The notes under the pieces are model-generated. The model had not been told where the DNA came from. It made no database searches and saw only the letters and a program-made list of their open reading frames with translations. From Xenorhabdus mauleonii (GTDB lineage Bacteria > Pseudomonadota > Gammaproteobacteria > Enterobacterales > Enterobacteriaceae): a stretch of 64,000 nucleotides of DNA. Position 1 is the stretch's first letter, and every line of letters begins with the position of its first letter. Where the stretch lies: NCBI RefSeq assembly GCF_900113945.1, contig NZ_FORG01000001.1, positions 186,001-250,000 of the forward strand, given 5' to 3'. Positions 32,534 through 41,156 of the stretch are shown here, piece by piece. A program made the position numbers and the translations under genes.

Positions 32534-33271
32534 ATGAAAAAATTATTATTTGCAACTCTATTAAGCGCAATAACCTTATCGGCAACCGCCGCAGAGCAGG
32601 CCACTCTCCGTTTTGCAACAGAAGCCTCCTATCCGCCATTTGAATTTATTGATGCAAACAATAAAATTCAGGGATTCGATATCGATCTAGCGAATGCGAT
32701 ATGCGCAAAAATCAACACTAAGTGCACATTCACTAACCAAGCCTTCGATAGTTTGATTCCCAGTCTGAAATTCCGTCGTTTTGATGCCCTGATGGCAGGT
32801 ATCGATATCACGCCAGAACGCCAAAAACAGGTGGACTTCACTCATACTTATTATGATAACTCCGCCATTTTCATTGCTGTTAAAGGGAAATTTAACAACA
32901 TTTCCGATCTGAAAGGTAAACAGGTCGGTATGCAAAATGGAACGACTCACCAGAAATATCTGATGGAACAGCATAAAGAAATCAAGACCGTGCCTTATGA
33001 TAGCTACCAAAATGCGATCCTTGATTTAAAAAATGGCCGTCTTGATGCGGTATTCGGTGACACCGCGGTCGTTAATGAGTGGCTGAAAACGAATAAAGAA
33101 TTAGGCACTGTTGGCGATAAAGTGACAGATAAGAACTACTTTGGGACAGGTTTAGGCATTGCAGTTCGCAAAGGTGATACTGATTTATTGAATAAACTGA
33201 ACAAAGCGCTCGCTGAAGTGAAACAAGATGGTTCGTATGACGTCATCTACAAAAAATGGTTTGAACAATAA
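32534..33271 (+). CDS. artI: Arginine ABC transporter substrate-binding protein
   Basis: Periplasmic arginine-binding protein, 245 residues. A signal peptide MKKLLFATLLSAITLSATAA is followed by a type 3 solute-binding fold starting ATLRFATEASYPPFEFID. Other family marks are GFDIDLANAICAK and FDALMAGIDITPERQKQVDFT. It occupies the artI position between artP and artQ. E. coli has a second copy, artJ, after artM; none is seen here, so this may be the only binding protein and could equally be called ArtJ-like. Confidence 0.93.
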   Translation: MKKLLFATLLSAITLSATAAEQATLRFATEASYPPFEFIDANNKIQGFDIDLANAICAKINTKCTFTNQAFDSLIPSLKFRRFDALMAGIDITPERQKQVDFTHTYYDNSAIFIAVKGKFNNISDLKGKQVGMQNGTTHQKYLMEQHKEIKTVPYDSYQNAILDLKNGRLDAVFGDTAVVNEWLKTNKELGTVGDKVTDKNYFGTGLGIAVRKGDTDLLNKLNKALAEVKQDGSYDVIYKKWFEQ

Positions 33272-33283
33272 AACTGAATCCCA

Positions 33284-34000
33284 ATGAGTGAACTTCAATC
33301 TTTAATCAGTGCCGCCGGAACAACCGTCGGCCTTGCTATTTCTTCGCTTGCGGTCGGTTTGGTTCTGGCAATGCTTTTTTCTGCGTGGGAATCCGTTCGC
33401 TGGAAGCCAATCGCATTTTTAGGTTCTTGCTGGGTGACATTGATTCGCGGGTTGCCTGAAATTCTGGTAGTCCTCTTCATCTATTTCGGAAGCTCACAGC
33501 TTCTGATAATGCTGTCAGAAGGCTTGGAAATTAATCTGATTGTCTGGCAGTTTAAACTGCAAATGCAAATTGACAATTTTGATGTCAGCCCTTTTCTTTG
33601 CGGTGTTATTGCCCTTTCACTGCTTTATTCAGCCTATGCTTCACAAACATTGCGAGGCGCCTTGAAAGCCGTTCCCGTGGGGCAACGGGAAGCAGGCCAG
33701 GCATTGGGATTAAGCCAAAGCCGCATCTTTTTTCGTCTGGTAATGCCACAAATGTGGCGGCACGCCCTACCTGGTTTGGGGAATCAATGGCTGGTGTTGC
33801 TGAAAGATACCGCTTTGGTATCACTCATCAGTGTCAATGATTTGATGTTACAGACAAAAAGTATCGCAACCCGCACACAAGAACCTTTCACTTGGTATAT
33901 GATTGTTGCTTTGATCTACTTGGTCATTACACTTGTCAGCCAGTTTATTCTCAAGCGGCTCGAGATGCGTACCATTCATTTTGAACGGAGCACTTCGTAA
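33284..34000 (+). CDS. artQ: Arginine ABC transporter permease ArtQ
   Basis: One of two inner-membrane permeases of the arginine importer. The 238 residues have about five helices and the permease EAA loop ([23 protein letters not shown]) that docks on ArtP. It begins 12 bp after artI, and its TAA overlaps the artM ATG by one base (TAATG), indicating coupled translation. Confidence 0.96.
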   Translation: MSELQSLISAAGTTVGLAISSLAVGLVLAMLFSAWESVRWKPIAFLGSCWVTLIRGLPEILVVLFIYFGSSQLLIMLSEGLEINLIVWQFKLQMQIDNFDVSPFLCGVIALSLLYSAYASQTLRGALKAVPVGQREAGQALGLSQSRIFFRLVMPQMWRHALPGLGNQWLVLLKDTALVSLISVNDLMLQTKSIATRTQEPFTWYMIVALIYLVITLVSQFILKRLEMRTIHFERSTS

Positions 34001-34668
34001 TGTTTGAGTATATAAAAGAAATTTTACCGGGCCTGCAAACGAGCCTCAGCCTGACTTTCTCGGCATTACTCACCGCGTTTATCTTGTCAGTTATTCTGAC
34101 CATGATCCTGGCAATGAAACTGCCGGTGCTTTCCCAATTAGTAAAGGGTTACATCACGCTATTTACCGGAACTCCTCTGCTTGTTCAGTTTTTCTTGATT
34201 TATTACGGGCCGGGGCAATTTCCTGCAATAAAAGAGTATTCATGGTTATGGCAACTGATGTCAGAACCATGGCTTTGTGCGATGGTGACGCTGGCATTGA
34301 ATAGCGCAGCTTACTCAACTCAACTGTTTTATGGGGCAGTAAAAGCGATCCCCGAGGGGCAGTGGCAATCTTGCCAAGCTCTCGGCATGTCCAAGATTCA
34401 TTCTATGCGCATCTTGCTGCCTTATGCTTTTAAAAGAGCTATCTCTTCCTATTCCAATGAAATCATTCTGATCTTCAAGAGTACTTCACTTGCCAGTACG
34501 ATTACCTTATTGGATATCATGGGATATAGCCAACTTCTCTTTGGGCGCACCTATGATGTTTCTGTATTTGTTGCTGCGGGCATCATATATCTCTGCATTA
34601 ATGCCCTTTTGACATTAATAATGCGTATCATTGAGCATCGGGCTTTAACATTTGAGCATCGTAGCTGA
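34000..34668 (+). CDS. artM: Arginine ABC transporter permease ArtM
   Basis: Second permease of the importer, 222 residues. It has about five helices and an EAA loop (GQWQSCQALGMSKIHSMRILLPYA). It is the last gene of the operon. A 7-bp hairpin TGCAGCC/GGCTGCA at 34697-34715 follows but has no T-run. No artJ gene follows, unlike in E. coli. Confidence 0.96.
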   Translation: MFEYIKEILPGLQTSLSLTFSALLTAFILSVILTMILAMKLPVLSQLVKGYITLFTGTPLLVQFFLIYYGPGQFPAIKEYSWLWQLMSEPWLCAMVTLALNSAAYSTQLFYGAVKAIPEGQWQSCQALGMSKIHSMRILLPYAFKRAISSYSNEIILIFKSTSLASTITLLDIMGYSQLLFGRTYDVSVFVAAGIIYLCINALLTLIMRIIEHRALTFEHRS

Positions 34669-34880
34669 ACCTGATCAGCCTCCTACCCTTATGAATTGCA
34701 GCCTTATTGGCTGCACTCATTCAACCTAATCTCAGGTTACAAACTTAGATTTATCCATGCGCTTGGGAGCTATTCCCAAGCCATAAAAATTCATTGGATA
34801 TATTCAACACATTGACATTTATTTGATTCATTTCGGCAATAACCAAAGGTTATCACTGAAATGAACCGCAAAACATTAGA

Positions 34881-36014
34881 TTAGTTTGCATCCATTACTA
34901 GCAGTGCCAAGGTTTCATAATGTTCTGTATGAGGGAACATATCGAATAATTGTACTTTTTCTATTCGATATTGTTTGAGCATGGCGATATCTTTAGCCAT
35001 CGTCTGAGCGTTGCAACTTGAATAGAGTACAAACTTAGGAGACATACGGCCAAGGTACTCACAAAGTTCTTTGCCAATGCCCCGACGGGGAGGATTGACC
35101 AATACCAGCTCCGGTATTTGAGACTTATCAAGGGCAAAATGGGTAGAATCCAGCGCTTGAAATTCAACCGATTCCAACCCCAGTGTTTTGGCTGAACTTT
35201 TGGCACATTCAATGGCTTCTGCACTAATTTCAATGCCGGTCAACTTAGTTTCTTTATCCGCACAATGCAGACCAAACCCGCCGGCACCACAGAACAGATC
35301 CCACATACTGCTGATATTCAATTCCCTGACCCAGCGCCCCGCCGTTGCATACAGCTCTGAAGCCACATCTGGATTAGTCTGAAAAAAGCTACGCGGACGA
35401 ATAAACAGTGGAATGCCATTAAAGGTTTCTTGCAGCATTTTTTGTTCTGTGAAGATGATCTCTTTTTCACCTTCCAAAATTGCCATATGCGTCGGTTGAA
35501 TGTTGGCAGAAATGACAGCCAATTGTGGCAACTGCCCCTGTAACCAAGGTAAAGCCCGTTCCAATTGAGCCAATTTTGTTTCTGAACGCAAAACAAATCG
35601 CAGCATCATTTCACCATTGGCACGACTCTCTGTCAGAAGAATATACTTCAATTCTCCCTTTTTTCGGCCAACGTTATATGGAACTAAGCCAGCTTTAGCA
35701 ATGAATACCTTTATTGCTTCAAATACTGGCTGAAAATATTGTGGATACAATGGACAATCACAAAGATCCACCGTTCTACCATCGCGATGTAGCATACCGA
35801 GTAAAGGACGTTCAACACTGCCACTCACTACCATTTTAGCTTTATTGCGAAATCCACTTGTTGAACTGACCACTGGCGAAAGCCAGTGCATGACAGATTC
35901 TTCCTGTAAAAGTTGTTTTAAATTTTGTTGCTTATCAGACAATTGCTGAGAATAGGACTTATCAAGCCACTGACAGGAGTGACAATGCCCCGCAGTATAC
36001 TGCACACATCGCAT
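34881..36014 (-). CDS. rlmC: 23S rRNA (uracil-747 C5)-methyltransferase RlmC
   Basis: SAM-dependent enzyme that makes m5U747 in 23S rRNA. It has 377 residues (E. coli 375). The N-terminal iron-sulfur cluster cysteines are visible (Cys3, Cys11 and Cys14 in [14 protein letters not shown], plus one in VDLCDCPLY). The methyltransferase domain shows [24 protein letters not shown] and the catalytic cysteine in [12 protein letters not shown]. It is downstream of ybjN on the same strand. Identification is firm. Confidence 0.97.
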   Translation of the reverse strand: MRCVQYTAGHCHSCQWLDKSYSQQLSDKQQNLKQLLQEESVMHWLSPVVSSTSGFRNKAKMVVSGSVERPLLGMLHRDGRTVDLCDCPLYPQYFQPVFEAIKVFIAKAGLVPYNVGRKKGELKYILLTESRANGEMMLRFVLRSETKLAQLERALPWLQGQLPQLAVISANIQPTHMAILEGEKEIIFTEQKMLQETFNGIPLFIRPRSFFQTNPDVASELYATAGRWVRELNISSMWDLFCGAGGFGLHCADKETKLTGIEISAEAIECAKSSAKTLGLESVEFQALDSTHFALDKSQIPELVLVNPPRRGIGKELCEYLGRMSPKFVLYSSCNAQTMAKDIAMLKQYRIEKVQLFDMFPHTEHYETLALLVMDAN

Positions 36015-36038
36015 TGTAAAAAACCGTATTAAAAAATA

Positions 36039-36548
36039 TTAATGCAAGGTAAATGTTGATGTATTCGCCGAAGCCATTAGCTCTTCATCCTCGACTTCCA
36101 TCTCACTTTCCATATCATGATTAACATAAAGCAGATTATTGCTGTGAATTTCGAAAATCACATTAGCAATCTGTTCTTCGCCCTGTTTAATAAAATTGGA
36201 AAACTGCCTGAACGTCATCCCTGCTGCGATAGGAAATGCCTGACAGACAATCAGTTTGGGTAAGTTTTCGTCCTGTACATCAAGAAATGCCTTAACAGTG
36301 AGCGAACTAGCATTAATCTGGCTCAAATTGGCAACTAATGGAATTATTGCAGTTGGTCTCACTTCTGCCAGAGCAGAAAACAATACAACATCACCCAACA
36401 AATCGATTTTGGCATCAAACAAACCATCAATATTCTGCATATGAGGCAAATGCAGGACTGAGCTTGAATCGTTTTCAAAGTAAGAGATTTTGAGCCGTTC
36501 AAGCCACGTGCGCAATGTTGACAAATCGGGGGTAACCATAGAATCCAT
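36039..36548 (-). CDS. ybjN: YbjN-domain protein
   Basis: A 169-residue homologue of E. coli YbjN, a small cytoplasmic protein of the type III secretion-chaperone-like fold that suppresses temperature-sensitive mutants and influences motility and stress traits; its molecular role is unsettled. LHLPHMQNIDGLFDAKIDLL and NASSLTVKAFLDVQDENLPKLIVCQ follow the E. coli sequence closely. The C-terminus is acidic (ESEMEVEDEELMA). The start ATG 36548 has GAGG upstream; ATG 36539 is an alternative. It lies between ybjC and rlmC on the same strand. Confidence 0.9.
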   Translation of the reverse strand: MDSMVTPDLSTLRTWLERLKISYFENDSSSVLHLPHMQNIDGLFDAKIDLLGDVVLFSALAEVRPTAIIPLVANLSQINASSLTVKAFLDVQDENLPKLIVCQAFPIAAGMTFRQFSNFIKQGEEQIANVIFEIHSNNLLYVNHDMESEMEVEDEELMASANTSTFTLH

Positions 36549-36627
36549 CGAATTAACCTCGTATGACCAAGAAGTTACACATGCTACTTAAGGAAAGTGT
36601 TCCGTTGAGTAGCAGCATGACCAATAA

Positions 36628-36945
36628 TTAACCTATTTTGTTTTTTTCATCATCAGAAACTATCTGACGATTTTTATCTGTTTTCTTATGATCAACCCCT
36701 AAAAAGGAAAGATTATAGACTGCACGCCAGATAATATGGATAGCTGCTGGTATCAAGCAACCGACACCCAATAAGATCATAGCAATGTGTGCTTCGGTCG
36801 TCATTAATAAAGGTGATAGAATTATGCTATCAGTGCTCGACAAATACGCCAAAACCAGCAGCCCAATACCCAATGCTTCCAATAAAATGACCAACTTAGG
36901 CATATCTGCCAAAGATTTCATCTCTGCTGATGAATTTTTTTTCAT
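36628..36945 (-). CDS. ybjC: DUF1418 membrane protein YbjC
   Basis: A small inner-membrane protein with two hydrophobic segments (LVILLEALGIGLLVLAYL and AHIAMILLGVGCLIPAAIHI) and a lysine-rich cytoplasmic tail. It aligns with E. coli YbjC (95 residues), which is divergent from grxA in the same way and whose function is unknown. ATG 36945 gives 105 residues behind AGGCGGAG. ATG 36921 (MKSLADMPK) aligns better with the E. coli start and gives 97 residues. The open frame extends further to 37101, but that part overlaps the grxA promoter and is unlikely to be translated. Confidence 0.82.
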   Translation of the reverse strand: MKKNSSAEMKSLADMPKLVILLEALGIGLLVLAYLSSTDSIILSPLLMTTEAHIAMILLGVGCLIPAAIHIIWRAVYNLSFLGVDHKKTDKNRQIVSDDEKNKIG

Positions 36946-37142
36946 TCTCCGCCTGTTTCTCCCAACCTTAAAAATAGACTCCCATCGATTGCAGCAAGAT
37001 ATCATACCTGAATCCGTCCTATTGGCAGGACTAATTACAGTAAAAGGCAATTCCTGCTTTTTTTTATTTTCGCTTACAGGCATAGTAACTCTAGATGACA
37101 ATCTATGAAGTTCACGATCATAACCATTTCAAAGGAGTTAAT

Positions 37143-37412
37143 ATGTATACTGTCATTTTTGGTCGTCCTGGTTGCCCGTACTGTGTCCGTGCCAAAGATC
37201 TGGCTGAAAAATTAAAAGCAGAACGCGAAGATTTTGATTATCGCTACATTGATATCTGGGCTGAAGGCATTACCAAAGACGACTTATCAAAAACTGTTGG
37301 TAAACCTGTTGAGACAGTTCCTCAAATTTTCATTGATGAGAAACATATCGGTGGATGCACTGATTTCGAAGCCTATGCCAAAGCAAACCTGGCACTTTAT
37401 ACCAATAGCTAA
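37143..37412 (+). CDS. grxA: Glutaredoxin 1
   Basis: Glutathione-dependent disulfide reductase, electron donor to ribonucleotide reductase and OxyR deactivator. From ATG 37143 (AAAGGAG upstream) it is 89 residues, with active site GCPYC at residues 10-14 and the glutathione-binding TVPQIFIDEKHIGG. An extra cysteine replaces the usual tyrosine in GGYTDF (GGCTDF here). The upstream spacer has an ATAG/CTAT dyad near 37082-37107, weakly like an OxyR site. It is divergent from ybjC, as in E. coli. A hairpin follows at 37446. Confidence 0.96.
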   Translation: MYTVIFGRPGCPYCVRAKDLAEKLKAEREDFDYRYIDIWAEGITKDDLSKTVGKPVETVPQIFIDEKHIGGCTDFEAYAKANLALYTNS

Positions 37413-37445
37413 CACGAAAATAGCTAAAAGAAGCCAAAAAAAAAT

Positions 37446-37485
37446 CCGCTATCCAGCCAGAAATGCCCATCCTACTGGATAGCGG
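37446..37485 (+). terminator. Hairpin terminator after grxA
   Basis: CCGCTATCCAG (37446-37456) pairs perfectly with CTGGATAGCGG (37475-37485) across an 18-nt loop. It is preceded by a run of A that would serve minus-strand termination. Confidence 0.65.
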
Positions 37486-37561
37486 TAAGATTAGCCATAC
37501 TGGCTAAATTCCCCTGGTTTCACCTTCCTGAAAAAATTTTACGTTTTTTTCTCGTTGACGA

Positions 37562-37588
37562 GAACTTTCGTATTATCGCGTAGTCTTA
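37562..37588 (+). promoter_or_regulatory. Sigma-E promoter of rybB
   Basis: GAACTT (37562-37567), a 16-bp spacer and TCTTA (37584-37588) match the sigma-E -35/-10 pattern (GGAACTT, TCtgA). The predicted start point falls on the first base of RybB at 37595. RybB is a known member of the envelope-stress regulon. Confidence 0.85.
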
Positions 37589-37594
37589 ATTATT

Positions 37595-37672
37595 GCCACT
37601 GCTTTTCTTTGATGTCCCCATTTTGAGGAGCCCGATAGTCATCCACTTTGGTTAAAGACTATCGGGTTTTTT
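37595..37672 (+). ncRNA. rybB: RybB small regulatory RNA
   Basis: Hfq-dependent small RNA that represses outer-membrane protein mRNAs in response to sigma-E. The first 16 bases, GCCACTGCTTTTCTTT, are identical to the E. coli RybB seed. The following GATGTCCCCATTTTG and GAGGAGCCC differ from E. coli by one base as I recall it. The 3' stem CCCGATAGTC (37631-37640) pairs with GACTATCGGG (37657-37666) and is followed by six T, a complete intrinsic terminator with a compensatory-changed stem. A sigma-E promoter sits at the right distance. The length is about 78 nt, as in E. coli. ybjG follows downstream. Confidence 0.95.
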
Positions 37673-37945
37673 ATTGCTTACTTTTGTTAAAAATTTGAAA
37701 CATTATGTTAACTTTGGGCATTTCACGACTTACAATCACTTACATACTTACCAATCTAGAGGCTATCCGTTGCTCTTGTCACAGTTCTATTATTGACCTA
37801 TGCAACCTCAATATTCATTAAATAAAATCATGAATTCAAACAATCCCTTTTTACACCTCGATATTATAGAATTACGCATTCTGACAACGAGTTGATAAAA
37901 TGGATTTATCATATTTACGTAAATATCGCGCTTGTGAGGCTCACT

Positions 37946-38554
37946 TTGCTAGAACAACTTAACCACAATTTGTTTACTTTCATCAATGCAACTCCAGATT
38001 CATCACCAGCAATGATCCTGATCGCAATCTTTATCGCGAAATATTGCGTATTTATTTACCCGGCCACTCTCGCTGTCTGTTGGCTGTGGGGAAAAGAAGA
38101 ATATATCGCTCTGCAACGGATTGTCGTGAGTAAATCCTGCATTGCTTTTGCTTTGGGGATCACTGGCTCGTATATCATCGGAATACTCGTCCCTCATGCC
38201 AGACCCTTTGTGGAAGGCTTTGGCTACAATTACCTTTTCCATGCCCCAACCGAATCTTTTCCCAGCAACCATGGCACCGCCGTATTTACTTTCTCACTGG
38301 CATTCCTCTTTTGGCATCGTATTTGGTCAGGTTTATGCCTGCTGATGATTGCCTGTGCCATTGCTTGGTCTCGGATTTATGTCGGTGTCCATTGGCCACT
38401 GGATATGATAGGCGCATTTTTAATTAGTTTGTTGGGTTGTGCCTTATCCCAATTGTTTTGGAATATATACGGGCAGCAATTGCAAAATAAACTTATTCGC
38501 ATTTACCAATTTGTTTGTTCATTCTTTATTCAAAAAGGATGGGTTAAAAATTAA
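37946..38554 (+). CDS. ybjG: Undecaprenyl-diphosphatase, PAP2 family (YbjG-like)
   Basis: Membrane phosphatase that recycles undecaprenyl pyrophosphate on the periplasmic face for peptidoglycan and O-antigen synthesis. The PAP2 motifs are visible: PHARPF, SFPSNHGTAV and SRIYVGVHWPLD. About five helices are present. A TTG start at 37946 is preferred because TGAGG lies six bases upstream and the product (202 residues, LLEQLNHNLFTFINATPDS) then aligns with E. coli YbjG from its start (MLENLNLSLFSLINATPDS). A TTG at 37892 would add 18 residues with no ribosome-binding site. It follows rybB. Confidence 0.9.
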   Translation: MLEQLNHNLFTFINATPDSSPAMILIAIFIAKYCVFIYPATLAVCWLWGKEEYIALQRIVVSKSCIAFALGITGSYIIGILVPHARPFVEGFGYNYLFHAPTESFPSNHGTAVFTFSLAFLFWHRIWSGLCLLMIACAIAWSRIYVGVHWPLDMIGAFLISLLGCALSQLFWNIYGQQLQNKLIRIYQFVCSFFIQKGWVKN

Positions 38555-38567
38555 CTTAAAATTAACA

Positions 38568-38611
38568 CATACCTTCATTTTCCAGGTTTCAACTAAAAAA
38601 ATGAAGGTATG
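38568..38611 (+). promoter_or_regulatory. 14-bp hairpin enclosing a ribosome-binding site
   Basis: CATACCTTCATTTT (38568-38581) pairs perfectly with AAAATGAAGGTATG (38598-38611) across a 16-nt loop. The 3' arm contains GAAGG, the likely ribosome-binding site of the frame starting at 38615. No T-run follows, so blocking of translation is more likely than termination. Confidence 0.5.
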
Positions 38612-38614
38612 AAT

Positions 38615-38755
38615 ATGCTGCTGGAGTTTATCGACTTCAATAAGTCACCAGTAAAATTCTCTGCTTACCTTTCCATTTCGATCATCATTCTACTTTTGTC
38701 ATCTTTCTATCTTTATCACTTCCTCATCCTTAAAGTAAATTACATCTATTTTTAA
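38615..38755 (+). CDS. Possible 46-residue single-pass membrane protein
   Basis: ATG 38615, seven bases after AAGG, opens a 46-codon frame ending TAA 38755. The product has a short polar start (MLLEFIDFNKSPVKFS) and one long hydrophobic segment (residues about 17-40, AYLSISIIILLLSSFYLYHF). An upstream in-frame ATG at 38609 lies inside the hairpin. The frame occupies the first part of a 1.1-kb spacer that otherwise has no gene. I recognise no family. The size and hydrophobic profile fit stress-type small membrane proteins or type I toxins, but AT-rich DNA can produce such frames by chance. Confidence 0.4.
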   Translation: MLLEFIDFNKSPVKFSAYLSISIIILLLSSFYLYHFLILKVNYIYF

Positions 38756-39439
38756 CCCAATATTCTTGGATGAATACAAAGTTTCATTTTACGAAAATTA
38801 TTTTTTTGCCAAATAGCTCTGACAAATTATCAGAGAAAAACCATCTATTGTTGTCCTCATATTGAGTAAATCCAGATCAGAAATGATTATCATTTCTTCA
38901 CAAAAAAAAGCGTCATGGATAGATTCCATACAGAACAATGATGTAAATTGGAGGTATTTATTAATGACTAATCAATAAGGGGGCAGAATTACAGCCAATC
39001 ATGCATCATATCCACATCAATCCAGCAAACTTAAAATTTATTTATTATCAATAGATTACTAAAGCAATCTCAGGCATATAGATATGTTCAGATAAAAACA
39101 TTGACATTTATCATCCCATTCGAATTTATTTGAACTCAGTAAAACGACCATTATTAATATATAAATAAAATAAGTTATGATTATGAATCAACACAATAAA
39201 TTGAAATAAATATAATGATATCTTTTTTACTGTTTTTTAAATTTATTTATATTTAATATTTGATCAACATTTTTATAAAATCTTATAACAATTTTCCTTT
39301 CCTATATAAATCTTGCAATTGCGAGAATGATCACGGTACATTTCACTGAAAATAACTATATTTCCACCATCAAACATCTGGAGTTAAATTTTCTGATTTA
39401 GATATCAAAAATACAGCGTAAAAAGTTACCGCTCCTTTG

Positions 39440-39484
39440 TTTTAAGTGAATAGGTTTTAAATGAATAGCCTTTAAACGAACAGG
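39440..39484. repeat. 15-16 bp imperfect direct repeat, three units
   Basis: TTTTAAGTGAATAGG (39440), TTTTAAATGAATAGCC (39455) and TTTAAACGAACAGG (39471), followed by TTTTAGACAG, lie head to tail about 170 bp before sdaC. They may be a decayed tandem duplication or a cluster of binding sites. Confidence 0.6.
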
Positions 39485-39572
39485 TTTTAGACAGCATTAT
39501 TAATGTAACAATAAAAACGTTTAAATAAACATCAGCACAATATCTGATAACTTATTATTCATATAAAAATCC

Positions 39573-39612
39573 AACTCGTGCATTGCCATCAATGTGCGGG
39601 TTTAACAATTTT
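39573..39612 (+). promoter_or_regulatory. Terminator-like hairpin in the sdaC leader
   Basis: AACTCGTGCATTG (39573-39585), loop CCAT and CAATGTGCGGGTT (39590-39602) form a 13-bp stem that includes three G-U pairs. TAACAATTTTTT follows, placing an intrinsic terminator about 40 bp before the sdaC start codon. No gene ends nearby upstream, so it resembles a leader attenuator. Confidence 0.5.
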
Positions 39613-39649
39613 TTAAATTTTAAATTATAGCGTTATTTCGGAGATATTT

Positions 39650-40954
39650 ATGGACACATCTCAAACAGGTTCAATCGCATCCTCTGCGTTAAGCAAAAGC
39701 GATCACTCTACCTGGCGTAAATCAGACACTGTATGGATGTTGGGATTATATGGCACAGCTATCGGTGCTGGTGTTTTGTTTCTTCCCATCAACGCCGGTA
39801 TCGGTGGTTTGATTCCTCTTATTATCATGGCAATACTTGCTCTTCCCATGACATTTTTTGCTCACCGTGGGATGTGTCGTTTTGTTCTATCCGGTAAAAG
39901 CAGTGGCGAAGATATCACCGGCGTAGTAGAAGAACACTTTGGTAAAGTTGCAGGTTTCTTGATAACCATTCTTTACTTTTTTGCAATTTTCCCAATTCTG
40001 CTGGTTTACAGTGTTGCACTGACAAATACAGTAGAAAGCTTTATCATCCATCAGCTTCAGATGGAAGCTCCTCCACGCGCACTGTTGGCTCTGGTACTGC
40101 TTCTTGGTGTAATGAGCATTATCCGCTTAGGTGAGAAATTCATCGTCAAGGCAATGAGCGTGCTGGTATTCCCATTCGTTACTGTTTTGATGCTGCTGGC
40201 TCTGTATTTGATCCCTCACTGGAACACTACTATCTTCGATACCCTGTCATTGAATAGCGCTACCTCTTCTATAGGCAGCACAGGTTTACTATTCACTCTG
40301 TGGCTGGCAATCCCTGTCATGGTTTTCTCCTTTAACCACTCACCAATTATCTCTGCATTTGCGGTGGCAAAACGTGAAGAATACGGTGAGCACGCTGAGA
40401 AAAAATGTTCACGCATTTTAGCCTATGCGCACATCATGATGGTTCTGACTGTAATGTTTTTCGTTTTCAGCTGTGTACTTAGTCTGTCACCTGAAAATCT
40501 GGCTGAAGCAAAAGCTCAGAACATTACTATTCTGTCTTATCTGGCTAACCATTTCCGTGTACCAACGATTGAGTATGTAGCTCCGTTTATTGCTTTCATT
40601 GCCATTACTAAATCATTCCTTGGCCACTATCTTGGTGCCCGCGAAGGTTTCAACGGTATTGTAAACAAGACTCTGAGCACTCGTGGTAAAACTATTCAGC
40701 ATAAAACGCTGAATCGAATCACCACTCTCTTTATGCTGGTGAGTACTTGGGTAGTTGCAACTCTGAACCCAGGCATCCTGAATATCATCGAAACGTTGGG
40801 TGGGCCAGTCATTGCCATGATCCTGTTCATCATGCCAATGTATGCCATTAAAAAGATCCCTGCCATGCAGAAATATTCCGGTAAGCTAAGCAACATCTTT
40901 GTAGTGATTATGGGAAGCATCGCAATTTCTGCTGCGGTCTACTCTCTGCTCTAA
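39650..40954 (+). CDS. sdaC: Serine:proton symporter SdaC (HAAAP family)
   Basis: Inner-membrane serine importer. The 434 residues have about eleven hydrophobic segments and follow E. coli SdaC (429) throughout: LGLYGTAIGAGVLFLPINAG, FAHRGMCRFVLSG, WLAIPVMVFSFNHSPIIS and IAITKSFLGHYLGAREG. The start ATG 39650 has TCGGAGA upstream. In E. coli the serine deaminase sdaB follows; here the next gene is dacC, facing it, so serine uptake is unlinked from deamination. A leader hairpin upstream and a strong terminator downstream are present. Confidence 0.95.
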   Translation: MDTSQTGSIASSALSKSDHSTWRKSDTVWMLGLYGTAIGAGVLFLPINAGIGGLIPLIIMAILALPMTFFAHRGMCRFVLSGKSSGEDITGVVEEHFGKVAGFLITILYFFAIFPILLVYSVALTNTVESFIIHQLQMEAPPRALLALVLLLGVMSIIRLGEKFIVKAMSVLVFPFVTVLMLLALYLIPHWNTTIFDTLSLNSATSSIGSTGLLFTLWLAIPVMVFSFNHSPIISAFAVAKREEYGEHAEKKCSRILAYAHIMMVLTVMFFVFSCVLSLSPENLAEAKAQNITILSYLANHFRVPTIEYVAPFIAFIAITKSFLGHYLGAREGFNGIVNKTLSTRGKTIQHKTLNRITTLFMLVSTWVVATLNPGILNIIETLGGPVIAMILFIMPMYAIKKIPAMQKYSGKLSNIFVVIMGSIAISAAVYSLL

Positions 40955-40999
40955 CCTTGAGATTGAGGCAACGTCTTATACTGTTTGCCTCATGAAAAA

Positions 41000-41034
41000 A
41001 TGCCAGCCACTGATAAAGTTGGCTGGCATTTTTC
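41000..41034 (+). terminator. sdaC terminator
   Basis: ATGCCAGCC (41000-41008) pairs with GGCTGGCAT (41021-41029), extended by A/T pairs, and a T-run follows. Confidence 0.85.
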
Positions 41035-41156
41035 TGTTCATGAGCTTTGCATCTTATCAGCTTTGTATCGCTTCTAAATTGCTATAGACCATGACTCCTA
41101 TTTACTATCAGTACTACTGATCATTGTATTACTGGTCATTATTATGGCTATGACTA

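Larger units (their letters stand above)
38756..39649. other. AT-rich sdaC upstream region
   Basis: About 890 bp of AT-rich sequence without a supported gene. It holds a three-unit imperfect direct repeat at 39440-39484 and a terminator-like hairpin at 39573-39602, both listed separately. The sdaC promoter is presumably upstream of the hairpin. No other motif could be assigned. Confidence 0.5.

Noticed and set aside
37082-37107. OxyR operator in front of grxA
   Set aside because: There is an ATAG/CTAT dyad, but the spacing and internal positions do not match the four-element OxyR pattern.
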